Source: Cutibacterium equinum
GTDB taxonomy: Bacteria > Actinomycetota > Actinomycetes > Propionibacteriales > Propionibacteriaceae
DNA: 64,000 nucleotides
Direction of reading: 5' to 3'
Assembly: GCF_028021195.1 (NCBI RefSeq)
Contig: NZ_CP115668.1
Location: 992,001-1,056,000 of the forward strand
A program made the translations under genes and the position numbers. This document shows, one piece after another, positions 26,067-35,466 of this stretch (positions within the stretch are counted from its first letter, which is position 1; the number at the start of each line of letters is the position of its first letter). Under the pieces are notes generated by a model. It searched no databases. It had not been told where the DNA came from and saw nothing but the letters and a program-made list of their open reading frames with translations.

Positions 26067-27704
26067 GTGTCGACCACCACGTCCAGCACTGCAAACACCG
26101 CTGCAGACGAGGAGGCGAAGACAGCCACCACGAGGAAGAGCACACGCTCCACCTCTGCCAAAACCAATGCCACCGGTCGGGCCAAGAAGGCCACGACGAA
26201 GACGAGCTCCGCATCACCCAAGAAGTCCACGGCCACGAAGTCGTCACCCAAGAAGTCGTCGGCCACGACGTCGGTTGATGAAGCGAAGGCTCCTGCAACC
26301 AAGAGGACTTCCGGTACCAAGACTGCTGGCAAGTCCGCCACGACAACCGCAGCCAAGACGACGAAGACCTCTGCGACGAAGGCGTCGGGGGCCAAGAAGT
26401 CGACCACGAAGTCGTCGGGGACCAAGGCAACTGGAACCACCTCAACTGGCACCAAGAAGTCGACCACCAGCAAGAAGTCCACCACCTCGAAGTCGACCAC
26501 CACCAAGAAATCCACGGCCAAGAAGTCGACCACCACCGCGAAGGCCAAGAAGGAAACCACCATCGCCGAGGCCGCTTCCGGCGCGGTTGATGTGACGGTC
26601 GAGCGCGACGGTGACGACGTGGTGCTGACCGTGGGAGGCAAGAAGCGTTCTCTCGACGACGTCGATGACAGCGAGTACGACCCGGCTGAGGCTGCCAAGG
26701 ACGAGCAGCAGATCAACAAGGAGGCCGAGGGGTTCTCCCTGTCCGACAACGACGACGCCGACGAACCCGAGCAGACCGTCATGGTTGCCGGTGCCACCGC
26801 CGACCCCGTCAAGGACTACCTCAAGCAGATCGGCAAGGTGGCCCTGCTCAACGCTGTCGAGGAGGTGGACCTCGCCAAGCGCATCGAGGCCGGCCTGTTC
26901 GCCGGCGAGCAACTCGCCGACCCGGATCTCAAGATCTCTGAGGAGGACCGCGAGGACTACGAGTGGATCGCTGAGGACGGCAAGGCCGCCAAGAACCACC
27001 TGCTGGAGGCCAACCTCCGTCTGGTGGTGTCGCTGGCCAAGCGCTACACCGGTCGCGGCATGCTCTTCCTCGACCTCATCCAGGAAGGAAACCTCGGCCT
27101 CATCCGCGCCGTCGAGAAGTTCGACTACACCAAGGGTTACAAGTTCTCGACCTACGCGACATGGTGGATCAAACAGGCCATTACCCGAGCCATGGCTGAC
27201 CAGGCCCGCACGATTCGTATCCCGGTGCACATGGTCGAGGTCATCAACAAGCTGGCCCGAGTGCAGCGTCAGATGCTCCAGGACCTGGGACGCGAACCCA
27301 CCCCGGAGGAGCTGGCCAAGGAACTCGACATGACGGCCGAAAAGGTCATCGAGGTGCAGAAGTACGGCCGCGAGCCGATCTCCTTGCACACCCCGCTGGG
27401 TGAGGACGGCGACTCCGAGTTCGGCGACCTCATCGAGGATTCCGAGGCCATCGTCCCGGCCGAAGCCGTCAACTTCACCCTCCTGCAGGAGCAGCTGCAC
27501 GACGTCCTCGACACCTTGTCCGAGCGCGAGGCCGGCGTCGTCTCGATGCGATTCGGCCTGACCGACGGTCAGCCGAAGACCCTCGACGAGATCGGCAAGG
27601 TGTATGGGGTCACCCGTGAGCGCATTCGCCAGATCGAGTCCAAGACGATGTCGAAGCTGAGGCACCCCAGCCGTTCTCAGGTGCTGCGCGATTACCTCGA
27701 CTGA
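26067..27704 (+). CDS. sigA: Principal sigma factor SigA (RpoD) with Lys/Ser/Thr-rich N-terminal tail
   Basis: A 545-residue housekeeping sigma factor. Residues 1-162 are low complexity, built of repeated KKSTT, KSSG and KATT blocks like a histone tail. A short acidic stretch follows, then region 1.2 '[20 protein letters not shown]', region 2 '[20 protein letters not shown]' and '[16 protein letters not shown]', region 3 '[19 protein letters not shown]', and region 4.2 '[20 protein letters not shown]' ending '[13 protein letters not shown]'. Start GTG 26067, six bases after GGAGAGG; an in-frame TTG 15 bases upstream overlaps the hairpin. The repeated tail DNA (many AAGAAGTC units) may vary in length between strains. 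Confidence 0.94.
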   Translation: MSTTTSSTANTAADEEAKTATTRKSTRSTSAKTNATGRAKKATTKTSSASPKKSTATKSSPKKSSATTSVDEAKAPATKRTSGTKTAGKSATTTAAKTTKTSATKASGAKKSTTKSSGTKATGTTSTGTKKSTTSKKSTTSKSTTTKKSTAKKSTTTAKAKKETTIAEAASGAVDVTVERDGDDVVLTVGGKKRSLDDVDDSEYDPAEAAKDEQQINKEAEGFSLSDNDDADEPEQTVMVAGATADPVKDYLKQIGKVALLNAVEEVDLAKRIEAGLFAGEQLADPDLKISEEDREDYEWIAEDGKAAKNHLLEANLRLVVSLAKRYTGRGMLFLDLIQEGNLGLIRAVEKFDYTKGYKFSTYATWWIKQAITRAMADQARTIRIPVHMVEVINKLARVQRQMLQDLGREPTPEELAKELDMTAEKVIEVQKYGREPISLHTPLGEDGDSEFGDLIEDSEAIVPAEAVNFTLLQEQLHDVLDTLSEREAGVVSMRFGLTDGQPKTLDEIGKVYGVTRERIRQIESKTMSKLRHPSRSQVLRDYLD

Positions 27705-27720
27705 GGACCGGTCACGATGA

Positions 27721-27752
27721 ACGAAGGGGCGCCCCGTGGGACGCCCCTTCGT
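27721..27752. terminator. Bidirectional terminator between sigA and the GH2 gene
   Basis: ACGAAGGGGCG (27721-27731) / CGCCCCTTCGT (27742-27752): 11-bp perfect stem, 10-nt loop, 17 bases after the sigA stop and 22 bases before the convergent gene's stop. Confidence 0.75.
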
Positions 27753-27773
27753 CATGGTCGAGTCATCAACACA

Positions 27774-30344
27774 TCATCGCTCCACATCGTCAAGGAAGTG
27801 ACGCACGGCGATCTGTTCAGGATTGAACCCTGTGGGTAGTCCATCGAGGTTCATGATGACGGTCCTTCCGCTTCGCACATCGAGGGCCGACACGTCGGCT
27901 CGAACTGCCGGCCATGGGGTCAGGACTCGGACGAAATAGGCGAACATCGAGGCCGTCACCCGGACTTTCGCCGTCGTAGTTCCTGTCGCCGTCACCTCAA
28001 TGTCAAGGTCGGGGTCGGGCAGGTCAAGATCAGCGATACGTGTCAGGAAGAGCCGGTTGGAGGGCAGAGTCGCACCTTCAACCCACACGTAGTGGTCGCC
28101 GTTCACCGGCACTTGGGTGCGTGGCATTGACCACACCATCTCGGAGGTCGATGGCGGCACCGACACCTTCACCTTGTGCGTCTGCTCAACAGTGCCATCA
28201 AATCTCTCGATGGTGACGGCCACCGTGTCAACGACCCGGTTGGGCTGGACGTTACTAACCCACAGTTCCAAGGACTCGTCGGTCAGTCGCAGGATAGGAA
28301 GGGCTGGAGCAAAAGCGCGAGCCGCAGCGTAATAGCCCGGTTTGGCTCCCAGATCGTGATCGATCAGGGACCACGTCATTCCTGGCCAGGGTTCATTGAG
28401 CTGCCACACCAAGGTGCCGGCACAGTGAGGCCAACGACGTCGATAGTGCTCGATGCCGAACTTGAGCCCCTCAGCCTGCACCACCTGGGTGGAGGTGACG
28501 TAGGACTGGACCGACGTCGGCCTTCCCACCTCGTACTCGACGAGAGCCATTCCCTTGGCCTTCGGAGTGTCCTTGTTGCGCGCGATGAGCACTGGATCAT
28601 CGAGTGTCAGATGGTCTTTTCCAAGCCACCTCTCCAAGGTGGGTAGGTCAGCGCTGGCGTGAATGCCGAACTCACTAATGAAGCGCCCGGTGTCATGGCG
28701 ATAGCGGTGGAAGTGCATGGCCTCGGCCGGGCTGACGTAGTTCTCGTGGGTGCCGGCGCCAACGTCGGCTCCGTGCCAGACCTCCCATGCGTGACGGTCG
28801 CCGGCACCAGTGCCGTTGACGCGCGGGTCGGTGTCGGCGTCGGTGGCTGGGCTGTTGGCCCAGTAACCCACGGTGGGGCTATTGCGGCCCACAGCCTCGG
28901 GCAGAATCTCGTCAAAGATCGCCGATCCCCATTGTCCGGGGTTCAGATTGCTCCAGACTGCCTGGTGCATGGCCTGCACCTCGTTGCCGCCAGCCCACAG
29001 TGCAAGGCTCGGGTGATGGGCCAGACGGCGGGTCTGGTAGTCAGCCTCTGTCCGCACCTCAGACATGAACTCTTGGTCGTCACCGGGATAGTCGATGCAG
29101 GCGAACATGAAGTCGTGCCAGACAAGGATGCCGTTCTCGTCGCAGGCATCCATGAAGGCGTCAGAGGCGTAGACGCCGCCGCCCCAGACGCGCACCATCG
29201 TCATGCCACCGTTGCGGCAGGCATCCACCAGATCACGATCCTGTTCCGGTGACACCGAGCCCACGAGCATTGACTGTGGAACGAGGTTGGCTCCCCGGGC
29301 GAAGATCGGCACACCGTTGAGCATGAAGCGGAAGTGACGGGCTGGCCCGTCGTATTCGGGATCGTCGGGGTCGATGGAGTGGTCGACCGTGATGGTCCTG
29401 ATGCCGGCCATCCCAGAATCCGTGGCGATGGTGTTGGCATCCTCGTCATGGACGCCGACCTCGACGCGATACAGGAAAGGCTCACCCATATCGTGGGTCC
29501 ACCACAACTGGGGATGGTCCACCTGCAGCACGACCGAGGCAACCCCATCGTGGATGAGGGCATGGCCGTCGGTGCGATCTCCGGTGGGTGAGGTCAGGGA
29601 GACATCGACGTCGAAAGGCAGGAGGTCGTCGTGGGTGGTGACGGCCACGACGACGTTGACCGTGGCACAGTCTTCAGCGATGGAGAGGGTCTCGACGCGA
29701 TGAGTGACCTCGACAGGAGGTCGGCGGGTGAATTCAACCTTCCCCGTCAGCCCGATGGAAGGAATGCGTGGGGCGAAATCCCACCCCCAGGAGAACATCC
29801 CCTTGCGCCGCCGTGTTGCAGCGAGGTTGAGGGTGAGAATCCCGGCTCCCGGTTCGGCGTCGAGTTCCTGAGGAGCAGCGGCATTGAGGAACTCGCTCAC
29901 GGCATTAACCATGGCCCGGGTGGCAGGGGGCTCGGTGAGGCCGTCCAGCGGGGGAGCGAATCGAATGAAGACCTCTGCCTGGTCGCCCTCGACGTGTGGC
30001 ACGACGGTCGAGAAAGGACGGAACTGGCTGGCATGACGTCCGACGTGCTTGCCATCAACCCAGATGTCGGCGACCGTGTCGACTTTGGTCAGGGTCAAGA
30101 CGAGAGGTTCATCGCCGTCCGGGATCGGTACCCTCCCGCGATACCACCAGGCACGGTCCTCGACCCAGCGGCAATCCTTCTCATGATTTCCGAGGTAGGG
30201 GTGATCAATGATCCCAGCCGCAATGAGGCTTTCGTGGACTCCACCTGGCACGACCGCGTCGATCCACTCGCGATGGTCGGCCGCCAATTGACCTGGATCG
30301 AGGACATGGGGGTCACTGGAGGTGAGCTGGAACAGGGCACTCAT
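27774..30344 (-). CDS. Glycoside hydrolase family 2, probable beta-mannosidase
   Basis: An 856-residue GH2 enzyme with the usual order: N-terminal jelly-roll ('VPGGVHESLIAAGIIDHPYLG', 'DRAWWYRGRVPI', 'WVDGKHVGRHASQFRPF'), immunoglobulin-like domain, and TIM barrel ('GANLVPQSMLVGSVS', 'VRVWGGGVYASDAFMDACDE'). The acid/base is in 'WAGGNE' (Glu455) and the nucleophile in 'ISEFGIHASADLP' (Glu558). The GANxxP and W-x-G-G-x-Y patterns are typical of beta-mannosidases, which trim the beta-1,4-mannose of N-glycan cores. No signal peptide, so it acts on imported sugars. Start ATG 30344 has AAGGAG upstream. A TetR gene is divergent. Confidence 0.88.
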   Translation of the reverse strand: MSALFQLTSSDPHVLDPGQLAADHREWIDAVVPGGVHESLIAAGIIDHPYLGNHEKDCRWVEDRAWWYRGRVPIPDGDEPLVLTLTKVDTVADIWVDGKHVGRHASQFRPFSTVVPHVEGDQAEVFIRFAPPLDGLTEPPATRAMVNAVSEFLNAAAPQELDAEPGAGILTLNLAATRRRKGMFSWGWDFAPRIPSIGLTGKVEFTRRPPVEVTHRVETLSIAEDCATVNVVVAVTTHDDLLPFDVDVSLTSPTGDRTDGHALIHDGVASVVLQVDHPQLWWTHDMGEPFLYRVEVGVHDEDANTIATDSGMAGIRTITVDHSIDPDDPEYDGPARHFRFMLNGVPIFARGANLVPQSMLVGSVSPEQDRDLVDACRNGGMTMVRVWGGGVYASDAFMDACDENGILVWHDFMFACIDYPGDDQEFMSEVRTEADYQTRRLAHHPSLALWAGGNEVQAMHQAVWSNLNPGQWGSAIFDEILPEAVGRNSPTVGYWANSPATDADTDPRVNGTGAGDRHAWEVWHGADVGAGTHENYVSPAEAMHFHRYRHDTGRFISEFGIHASADLPTLERWLGKDHLTLDDPVLIARNKDTPKAKGMALVEYEVGRPTSVQSYVTSTQVVQAEGLKFGIEHYRRRWPHCAGTLVWQLNEPWPGMTWSLIDHDLGAKPGYYAAARAFAPALPILRLTDESLELWVSNVQPNRVVDTVAVTIERFDGTVEQTHKVKVSVPPSTSEMVWSMPRTQVPVNGDHYVWVEGATLPSNRLFLTRIADLDLPDPDLDIEVTATGTTTAKVRVTASMFAYFVRVLTPWPAVRADVSALDVRSGRTVIMNLDGLPTGFNPEQIAVRHFLDDVER

Positions 30345-30451
30345 GAGAACTCCTTCGTCGGCCCGAAGCACATCTAAACCCTAGTACAACTCGGTATTCA
30401 TTGATGGGGGTAGCAGACCATCACCTGAGATTGCCCTCTATCGTTGGGCCC

Positions 30452-31009
30452 ATGGCAGTGACGACGAAAACCTCAGCTCGACGTGGCCCGTACGCCAAGG
30501 GGGTCGCCCGACGGGCTGAGATCCTTGACGTTGCGCTGCAACTGTACGGCGCGAGCTCGGGCGATCGACCGACCTTGGCTGCCATTGCCGCGCAGGTCGG
30601 TCTCACCGAGGCTGGCGTGTTGCACTATTTCGGTTCAATGGATGAGCTCTTCGTTGCCATCTTGGAGGCTCGCGACATTCACGCCGTCGATGCCGGAGCA
30701 CTCACCGACCCCGAGCACGTGTGGGCATATCTGGCCCAGACGACCCGTACCCCGGGCTTGACGAAGCTATTCGTCGATATGAGCGTGGCTGCTGCCGACC
30801 CCAACCATCCCGCCCATGCCTTCATGGAACGGCATCGGCGGCGGGTTTACGAGGTCGTCAGGACGGGATTGGGGATTGACGACGAGCAGGCTGTAAGGCT
30901 GGCAGTAGCGGCCGCAGAGGGTTTGCAGCTGAGGTGGGTTCAGGATCACAGCACCGACATTGCCGGGGATCTGGAGGCCTTGGCCCGGATCCTCACTAGT
31001 GTTCGTTGA
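30452..31009 (+). CDS. TetR family transcriptional regulator
   Basis: A 185-residue repressor. The helix-turn-helix is 'RRAEILDVALQLYGASSGDR' then 'PTLAAIAAQVGLTEAGVLHYFGSMDELFVAIL', with the standard 'LHYFGSMDEL' end of the DNA-binding domain. The C-terminal ligand domain includes 'HVWAYLAQTTRTPGLTKLF' and 'AAAEGLQLRWVQD'. Start ATG 30452 after GGGCCC; other starts are possible. It is divergent from the beta-mannosidase across 107 bp, so local control of that gene, possibly by a sugar, is likely. Its last 14 bases overlap the end of the convergent esterase gene. Confidence 0.9.
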   Translation: MAVTTKTSARRGPYAKGVARRAEILDVALQLYGASSGDRPTLAAIAAQVGLTEAGVLHYFGSMDELFVAILEARDIHAVDAGALTDPEHVWAYLAQTTRTPGLTKLFVDMSVAAADPNHPAHAFMERHRRRVYEVVRTGLGIDDEQAVRLAVAAAEGLQLRWVQDHSTDIAGDLEALARILTSVR

Positions 31010-32135
31010 GGAAGGCCAGCCCAACAGTGGTGACGACCTGGAATCCCAGTGAGTTTCGCGCCTGGATGTCAAAGGCATGGTTGAACATCGGCAATTGCAC
31101 GTGTGTCACGTCCACCCCGGCCTGGCGGGAGTGAGCAACGAAGTCTCGTACGCTCGAGGGCGGGACAAAAGTGTCGCGATTGCCCTGGATCACCATCGTC
31201 GGGGGAGCCTTAGGAGTGATCCAGGTGGAACTGTTGACGGCGCGGTAGCGGTCGGGAAACTGTTCGGGCGCGCCACCGATGTACATCGTGGCGGCATTTC
31301 CCGCTCCCAGGGTGGTAACTGACTGGACTGCTGCGACGTCCACCGTCGGGTACAAGGCCAAGACCGATTTCGGGGCGCGCATTGGTCCGCACGAACTTGT
31401 CATCTTCCCACTTGCGGCGCCGTAGGCCAGGTTGATGGCCATCCCACCGCCGGCAGAATCTCCCATGATCGACACTCGGGACGGATCACCACCGAACTCC
31501 TTGACGTGAGCCAGGCTCCAGGCCCAGGCGCAGGCTACCTGCTTCGGTGCGATGTCCCAGGTGGGATGCCCCTTGTATGCCAAGACATACGAGGGGCGAA
31601 CAACCAACCAGCCATGGTCGGAAAACCACCTCAAGGTGGCGGGCATGGTGGCGTCGGTATTCCACCCTCCGCCGTGAATGTCGACCAGAACAGGTGCGTT
31701 GTGTCGTTGGGGACGGTAAATCTGGGCGGTCTCATCGGGTCTGGAACCATACCGGACCGTCTCGTCAGGGTGACTTGCCATTGACGACACTGCAGCTGCC
31801 GACAAGACGTTGATCCGTCCACCGGCTCGATCAGTCACCCATGTCGTCGAGGCCGTGGCAGTAGCCGGAAGGATCAGCGCCATCACCGAGGCGATGACGG
31901 CCACCACTCGCAGAGCACCTCTGGCCAGAAAGGCGAAGACGAGAGCAATCGCGACAATGCCCAGGGCCGGCACGGCCAAGGAGCCCACCAAAACCGAGGA
32001 GACGAAGGTCAGGGCATCACGAGAAGGCAGGATCGCAGCTACTGACCACGCCAGCACCGGAAGGGCCAGTATCAGGCCAAGGAGGCCAGAGGCGATGCGT
32101 AGCCAGGAATGACGAGAAGTTGTCGTGTCTGCCAC
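30996..32135 (-). CDS. Membrane-anchored alpha/beta hydrolase (esterase/lipase)
   Basis: A 379-residue protein. Three hydrophobic segments in residues 10-95 ('GLLGLILALPVLAWSVAAIL', 'LVGSLAVPALGIVAIALVF', 'VVAVIASVMALILPATATA') anchor an external hydrolase domain. Oxyanion-hole motif 'DIHGGGWN', nucleophile elbow 'GDSAGGG', acid in 'GNRDTFVP' and base His in 'MFNHAFD' give a complete catalytic triad of the hormone-sensitive lipase/BD-FAE type. Substrate is unknown; skin lipids or acetylated sugars are plausible. Start is GTG 32135 within a 15-bp sequence that is repeated 55 bp upstream. Confidence 0.85.
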   Translation of the reverse strand: MADTTTSRHSWLRIASGLLGLILALPVLAWSVAAILPSRDALTFVSSVLVGSLAVPALGIVAIALVFAFLARGALRVVAVIASVMALILPATATASTTWVTDRAGGRINVLSAAAVSSMASHPDETVRYGSRPDETAQIYRPQRHNAPVLVDIHGGGWNTDATMPATLRWFSDHGWLVVRPSYVLAYKGHPTWDIAPKQVACAWAWSLAHVKEFGGDPSRVSIMGDSAGGGMAINLAYGAASGKMTSSCGPMRAPKSVLALYPTVDVAAVQSVTTLGAGNAATMYIGGAPEQFPDRYRAVNSSTWITPKAPPTMVIQGNRDTFVPPSSVRDFVAHSRQAGVDVTHVQLPMFNHAFDIQARNSLGFQVVTTVGLAFLNEH

Positions 32136-32200
32136 GTGCCTACCGTACTCACGAGCTGTGGTCGGTGGGACCGTGGCGCAGGAGGGCCACGTGCCTACCG
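32131..32200. repeat. 15-bp direct repeat covering the esterase start
   Basis: GCCACGTGCCTACCG occurs at 32131-32145 and again at 32186-32200. The first copy contains the complement of the esterase GTG start and its upstream bases, so the translation-start sequence is duplicated 55 bp upstream. Confidence 0.6.
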
Positions 32201-32257
32201 ACCAGCGTCCATGGCGAACCTCGCCTCGGCGAGGCTGCGGACCGGTAGAATCAGGTC

Positions 32258-32875
32258 ATGGATACGTCAGTCAATGTCGACACGTCGTCACGGGCGGGGC
32301 ACGATCAGGGCAGCGCCGCCGGTCGTTTCGTCGTCAAGGATGCTCATCGCGAGGACCTGCCTGAGGCCGCAGCCGTTCAAGCAGTGTGCTTCCGGGAGAT
32401 CGGTCAGGGGGTGATCCCCGACGACATCCTCACCGAGGTCACCGGCCCTGGCATCGTCCACACCACCATTGAGCAGTGGGAGCAGTTCATGGACGACGGC
32501 GCAGTCTTCAAGATTCTTGTCGATCGTCTCGACATGAAGATTGTCGGCGTGGCGATGGCGCGCATGTCCACCAGTCCGGACGCTCCCACGCCGTGGGAGG
32601 TTGCAACCCTCCACGTCCTACCCGAAGCCCGCCATTGCGGGGCCTCGGACGACCTCCTCAACGCCTGCATCGAACATCGCTGCGCCTACGTGTGGGTCTT
32701 TGCCGACAACGCCCGCGCGATCAAGTTCTACCAGCGCCACGGGTTCCACGTCGACGACACCGACGGTGCCGTCGACGATTCCCTCGGCGGGGTGGAACTC
32801 CAGCGGCTCATTCGCGTCGCCGAACTCGATGCCGTGACGTCGGCGGGGGTGGTGGAATCCGGCCCACGCCCGTGA
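32258..32875 (+). CDS. GNAT family N-acetyltransferase
   Basis: A 205-residue acetyl-CoA-dependent acyltransferase. Motifs include 'VKDAHREDLPEAAAVQAVCF' (beta1-alpha1), 'VGVAMARMSTSPD', the core 'PWEVATLHVLPEARHCGASDDLL' (motif A, with an atypical HCGASD in place of R/Q-x2-G-x-G/A) and 'VWVFADNARAIKFYQRHGF' (motif B). The fold is clear; the target amine is not predictable. The altered pyrophosphate loop may weaken CoA binding. Single gene, ending 13 bases before the convergent DUF7455 gene. Confidence 0.82.
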   Translation: MDTSVNVDTSSRAGHDQGSAAGRFVVKDAHREDLPEAAAVQAVCFREIGQGVIPDDILTEVTGPGIVHTTIEQWEQFMDDGAVFKILVDRLDMKIVGVAMARMSTSPDAPTPWEVATLHVLPEARHCGASDDLLNACIEHRCAYVWVFADNARAIKFYQRHGFHVDDTDGAVDDSLGGVELQRLIRVAELDAVTSAGVVESGPRP

Positions 32876-32888
32876 ATCGTAGGTTTTC

Positions 32889-33095
32889 TCAGCTACGGGA
32901 GGACAGCTTCGTGGTGTCGTCCTGAATGTGCAGGGCTACCTGCTTCAGCTTGTCCTCGTGGGCCCGAGCATGGTGGGCACAGAAGAGGAGCTCGCCACCG
33001 TTGCGCAGCGTGATGCGCACATAGGCCTGTGCGCCGCAACGATCACAACGGTCCGCAGTGGTGAGGGCGTGGTGCTCGATCATCGTGGTGCTCAT
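32889..33095 (-). CDS. DUF7455 family small zinc-ribbon-like protein
   Basis: A 68-residue protein: 'RCDRCGAQAYVRITLRNGG' then 'ELLFCAHHARAHEDKL'. The Cys-x2-Cys and Cys-x-His-His set suggests one bound metal ion. This actinobacterial family of unknown function commonly sits beside the sigA/parE locus, as here. Start ATG 33095 is set by GGAGGAGG seven bases upstream. It is divergent from parE. Confidence 0.85.
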   Translation of the reverse strand: MSTTMIEHHALTTADRCDRCGAQAYVRITLRNGGELLFCAHHARAHEDKLKQVALHIQDDTTKLSSRS

Positions 33096-33245
33096 GACAA
33101 CCTCCTCCGGTTCAGGTGTTCGTTCACCGCACTGGTCAACATACGTCATCGCTGGAATGTTCCCAGGAATATCGCTGAATGGTACGCGGCTGGGGGCGAA
33201 CACTGTCGTCGAAAGCTTGTCCGAGCCTGCCGATAAGGTGTCCGA

Positions 33246-35411
33246 GTGACCAGGGACAAGACCTCGACCTCATCATCCGCGCCTGCTGACACCTCAGCTG
33301 GCGAGGCAAACACCGTGCGCACGGCGTCGACGAGCCGCGAGTACGGTGCCAAGAACCTCTTGGTGCTGGAAGGTCTTGAGGCCGTCCGAAAACGTCCCGC
33401 CATGTACATCGGGTCGACGGACACCCGCGGTCTCATGCACTGTCTGTGGGAGATCTTCGACAACGGTGTTGACGAGGCTCTGGCCGGGTTCGGGCGTCGC
33501 ATCACCGTGACCCTCGAGAAGGGCGGGTCCGTTCTCGTCACCGACGAGGGGCGTGGCATTCCGGTCGACATCGAGCCGAGGACTGGGCTCAGCGGAGTCG
33601 AGGTGGTCTACACCAAGCTCCATGCCGGCGGAAAGTTCGGCGGCGGGGCCTACAACGTCTCCGGTGGTCTGCACGGCGTGGGCGCATCTGTTGTCAATGC
33701 CGTCTCATCCCGTTTGGACGTTGAGGTGGACCGCAAGTCCACCGTGTGGGGGATGAGCTTCCGGCGCGGTGTCCCCGGCGTCTTCGACGGAGACGGACCT
33801 GATGCCCCCTTCACCCCCGAGTCCGGGGTGCGCAAGATCGGCAAGGCCAAGCGCGGAGCCACCGGTACCAGGGTGCGGTACTGGCCAGACCGTCAGATCT
33901 TCCTGCCCGACGCCACGTTGTCGTGGTCCAAACTTGCTGATCGTGCTCGTCAAACGGCCTTCCTCGTCCCGGGCCTGGAAATCGTCATCACTGACGAGCG
34001 TGGCATCCAGACCGACCCGCAGACCGGAGATGTTCTCGAGACGATCAGCGAGACGATGCGCTTTGACGGCGGTATCTCCGAATTCTCCGAGTTTCTCGCC
34101 CATGACGAGCCGATCAATGACGTCATGAGGTTGCAGGGGGAGGCTTCCTTCACCGAGACCGTCCCGATGCTCGACGAGAATGGTGGCATGACGCCGACCG
34201 ACGTCGACCGGGACCTCGCGGTCGACATCGCCCTGCGTTGGGGGACTGGCTACGACACCACGGTGCGCTCCTTCGTCAACATCATCGCCACTCCGAAGGG
34301 TGGCACCCACGTCCAGGGGTTCGAGCAGGGTCTGCTGCGGGCCTTCAATGCCGGCCTGGAGGGCACCCGCATCCTCAAATCCTCCGAGGAGATCGTCAAG
34401 GACGATGTTCTGGAGGGTCTGACGGCTGTGGTGACGGTGAGTCTGGCCGAACCTCAGTTCGAGGGCCAGACCAAGGAGGTGCTGGGCACCCCGCCGGTGC
34501 GGCGTCTCGTGGCCCGCATCGTCGAGGAGAAGATGACGGCCTTCCTGACCTCGTCCAAGGCCGCCGACAAGCCGGTGGCGCGGACCCTCATGGAGAAGGT
34601 CGTCAATGCCTCCCGGACCCGCGTCGCAGCCCGCGCCCACAAGGAGAACCAGCGTCGCAAGAACGCCCTGGAGTCCTCCCATCTACCTCCCAAGCTCAAG
34701 GACTGCCGCTCCTCGGATCCCGACGTCACCGAGTTGTTCATCGTCGAGGGCGATTCGGCCTTGGGAACGGCCAATGTGGCACGCAACTCCGAGCACCAGG
34801 CCCTGCTGCCGATCCGAGGCAAGATCCTCAACGTCCAGAAGGCTGACCTCGGCGCCATGCTCAAGAACCTCGAGTGCGCGTCGATCATCCAGGTCGTCGG
34901 GGCTGGATCGGGAAAGACCTTCGACCTCGATCAGGCCCGTTACGGCAAGGTCATCTTCATGGCCGATGCCGATTCCGACGGTGCCCACATTCGTTGCCTG
35001 CTGGCCACGCTCTTCTTCCGCTACATGCGTCCGATGGTGGAAGCGGGTCGGGTGTTCTCGGCGGTGCCCCCGCTGCACCGGTTCGAGATCATCAACCCCA
35101 AGAGGGGGATGGAGAAATACCTGTACACCTACAGCGACGCCGAGTACCAGCGCACCGCAGCCCAATTGGCCAAGAAGGGGGTGCGGTTCAAGGAACCACA
35201 GCGCTACAAGGGTCTGGGCGAGATGGACGCCTCCCAGCTCAAGGAGACGACGATGGACCCGCGTCACCGCACCTTGCGCCGTATCACCGTTGACGATGCG
35301 GCTGAGGCCGAGAGCACCTTCGAAATCCTCATGGGTAACGACGTCGCCCCGCGCAAACAGTTCATCGTCGAGGGGGCTTATCGTCTCGACGCCGAACAGA
35401 TCGACGCATGA
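33246..35411 (+). CDS. parE: Type IIA topoisomerase B subunit (topoisomerase IV ParE-like)
   Basis: A 721-residue ATPase subunit. After a 30-residue Ser/Thr/Ala-rich leader, the GHKL domain shows 'EAVRKRPAMYIGSTDTRGL', 'EIFDNGVDEALAGF' (Mg-binding Asn), 'DEGRGIPVD' and 'GGLHGVGASVVNAVS' (ATP lid). The TOPRIM domain has 'LFIVEGDSALGTA' (catalytic Glu) and 'MADADSDGAHIRCLL' (DxDxDG). It ends 'YKGLGEMDASQLKETTMDP' and 'RKQFIVEGAYRLDAEQIDA'. The pairing with the convergent A subunit at 35966-38614, away from a gyrBA locus near oriC, argues for decatenating topoisomerase IV. GTG start. Confidence 0.92.
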   Translation: MTRDKTSTSSSAPADTSAGEANTVRTASTSREYGAKNLLVLEGLEAVRKRPAMYIGSTDTRGLMHCLWEIFDNGVDEALAGFGRRITVTLEKGGSVLVTDEGRGIPVDIEPRTGLSGVEVVYTKLHAGGKFGGGAYNVSGGLHGVGASVVNAVSSRLDVEVDRKSTVWGMSFRRGVPGVFDGDGPDAPFTPESGVRKIGKAKRGATGTRVRYWPDRQIFLPDATLSWSKLADRARQTAFLVPGLEIVITDERGIQTDPQTGDVLETISETMRFDGGISEFSEFLAHDEPINDVMRLQGEASFTETVPMLDENGGMTPTDVDRDLAVDIALRWGTGYDTTVRSFVNIIATPKGGTHVQGFEQGLLRAFNAGLEGTRILKSSEEIVKDDVLEGLTAVVTVSLAEPQFEGQTKEVLGTPPVRRLVARIVEEKMTAFLTSSKAADKPVARTLMEKVVNASRTRVAARAHKENQRRKNALESSHLPPKLKDCRSSDPDVTELFIVEGDSALGTANVARNSEHQALLPIRGKILNVQKADLGAMLKNLECASIIQVVGAGSGKTFDLDQARYGKVIFMADADSDGAHIRCLLATLFFRYMRPMVEAGRVFSAVPPLHRFEIINPKRGMEKYLYTYSDAEYQRTAAQLAKKGVRFKEPQRYKGLGEMDASQLKETTMDPRHRTLRRITVDDAAEAESTFEILMGNDVAPRKQFIVEGAYRLDAEQIDA

Positions 35412-35466
35412 GAAGGTCTCACATCGGTCGACACCACCGTCGTCGGACTGGTTGGGGAGCTACCGG

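Noticed and set aside
32258-32875. Toxin-type GNAT (TacT-like) with antitoxin
   Set aside because: No ribbon-helix-helix partner is adjacent and the protein looks like a stand-alone acetyltransferase.
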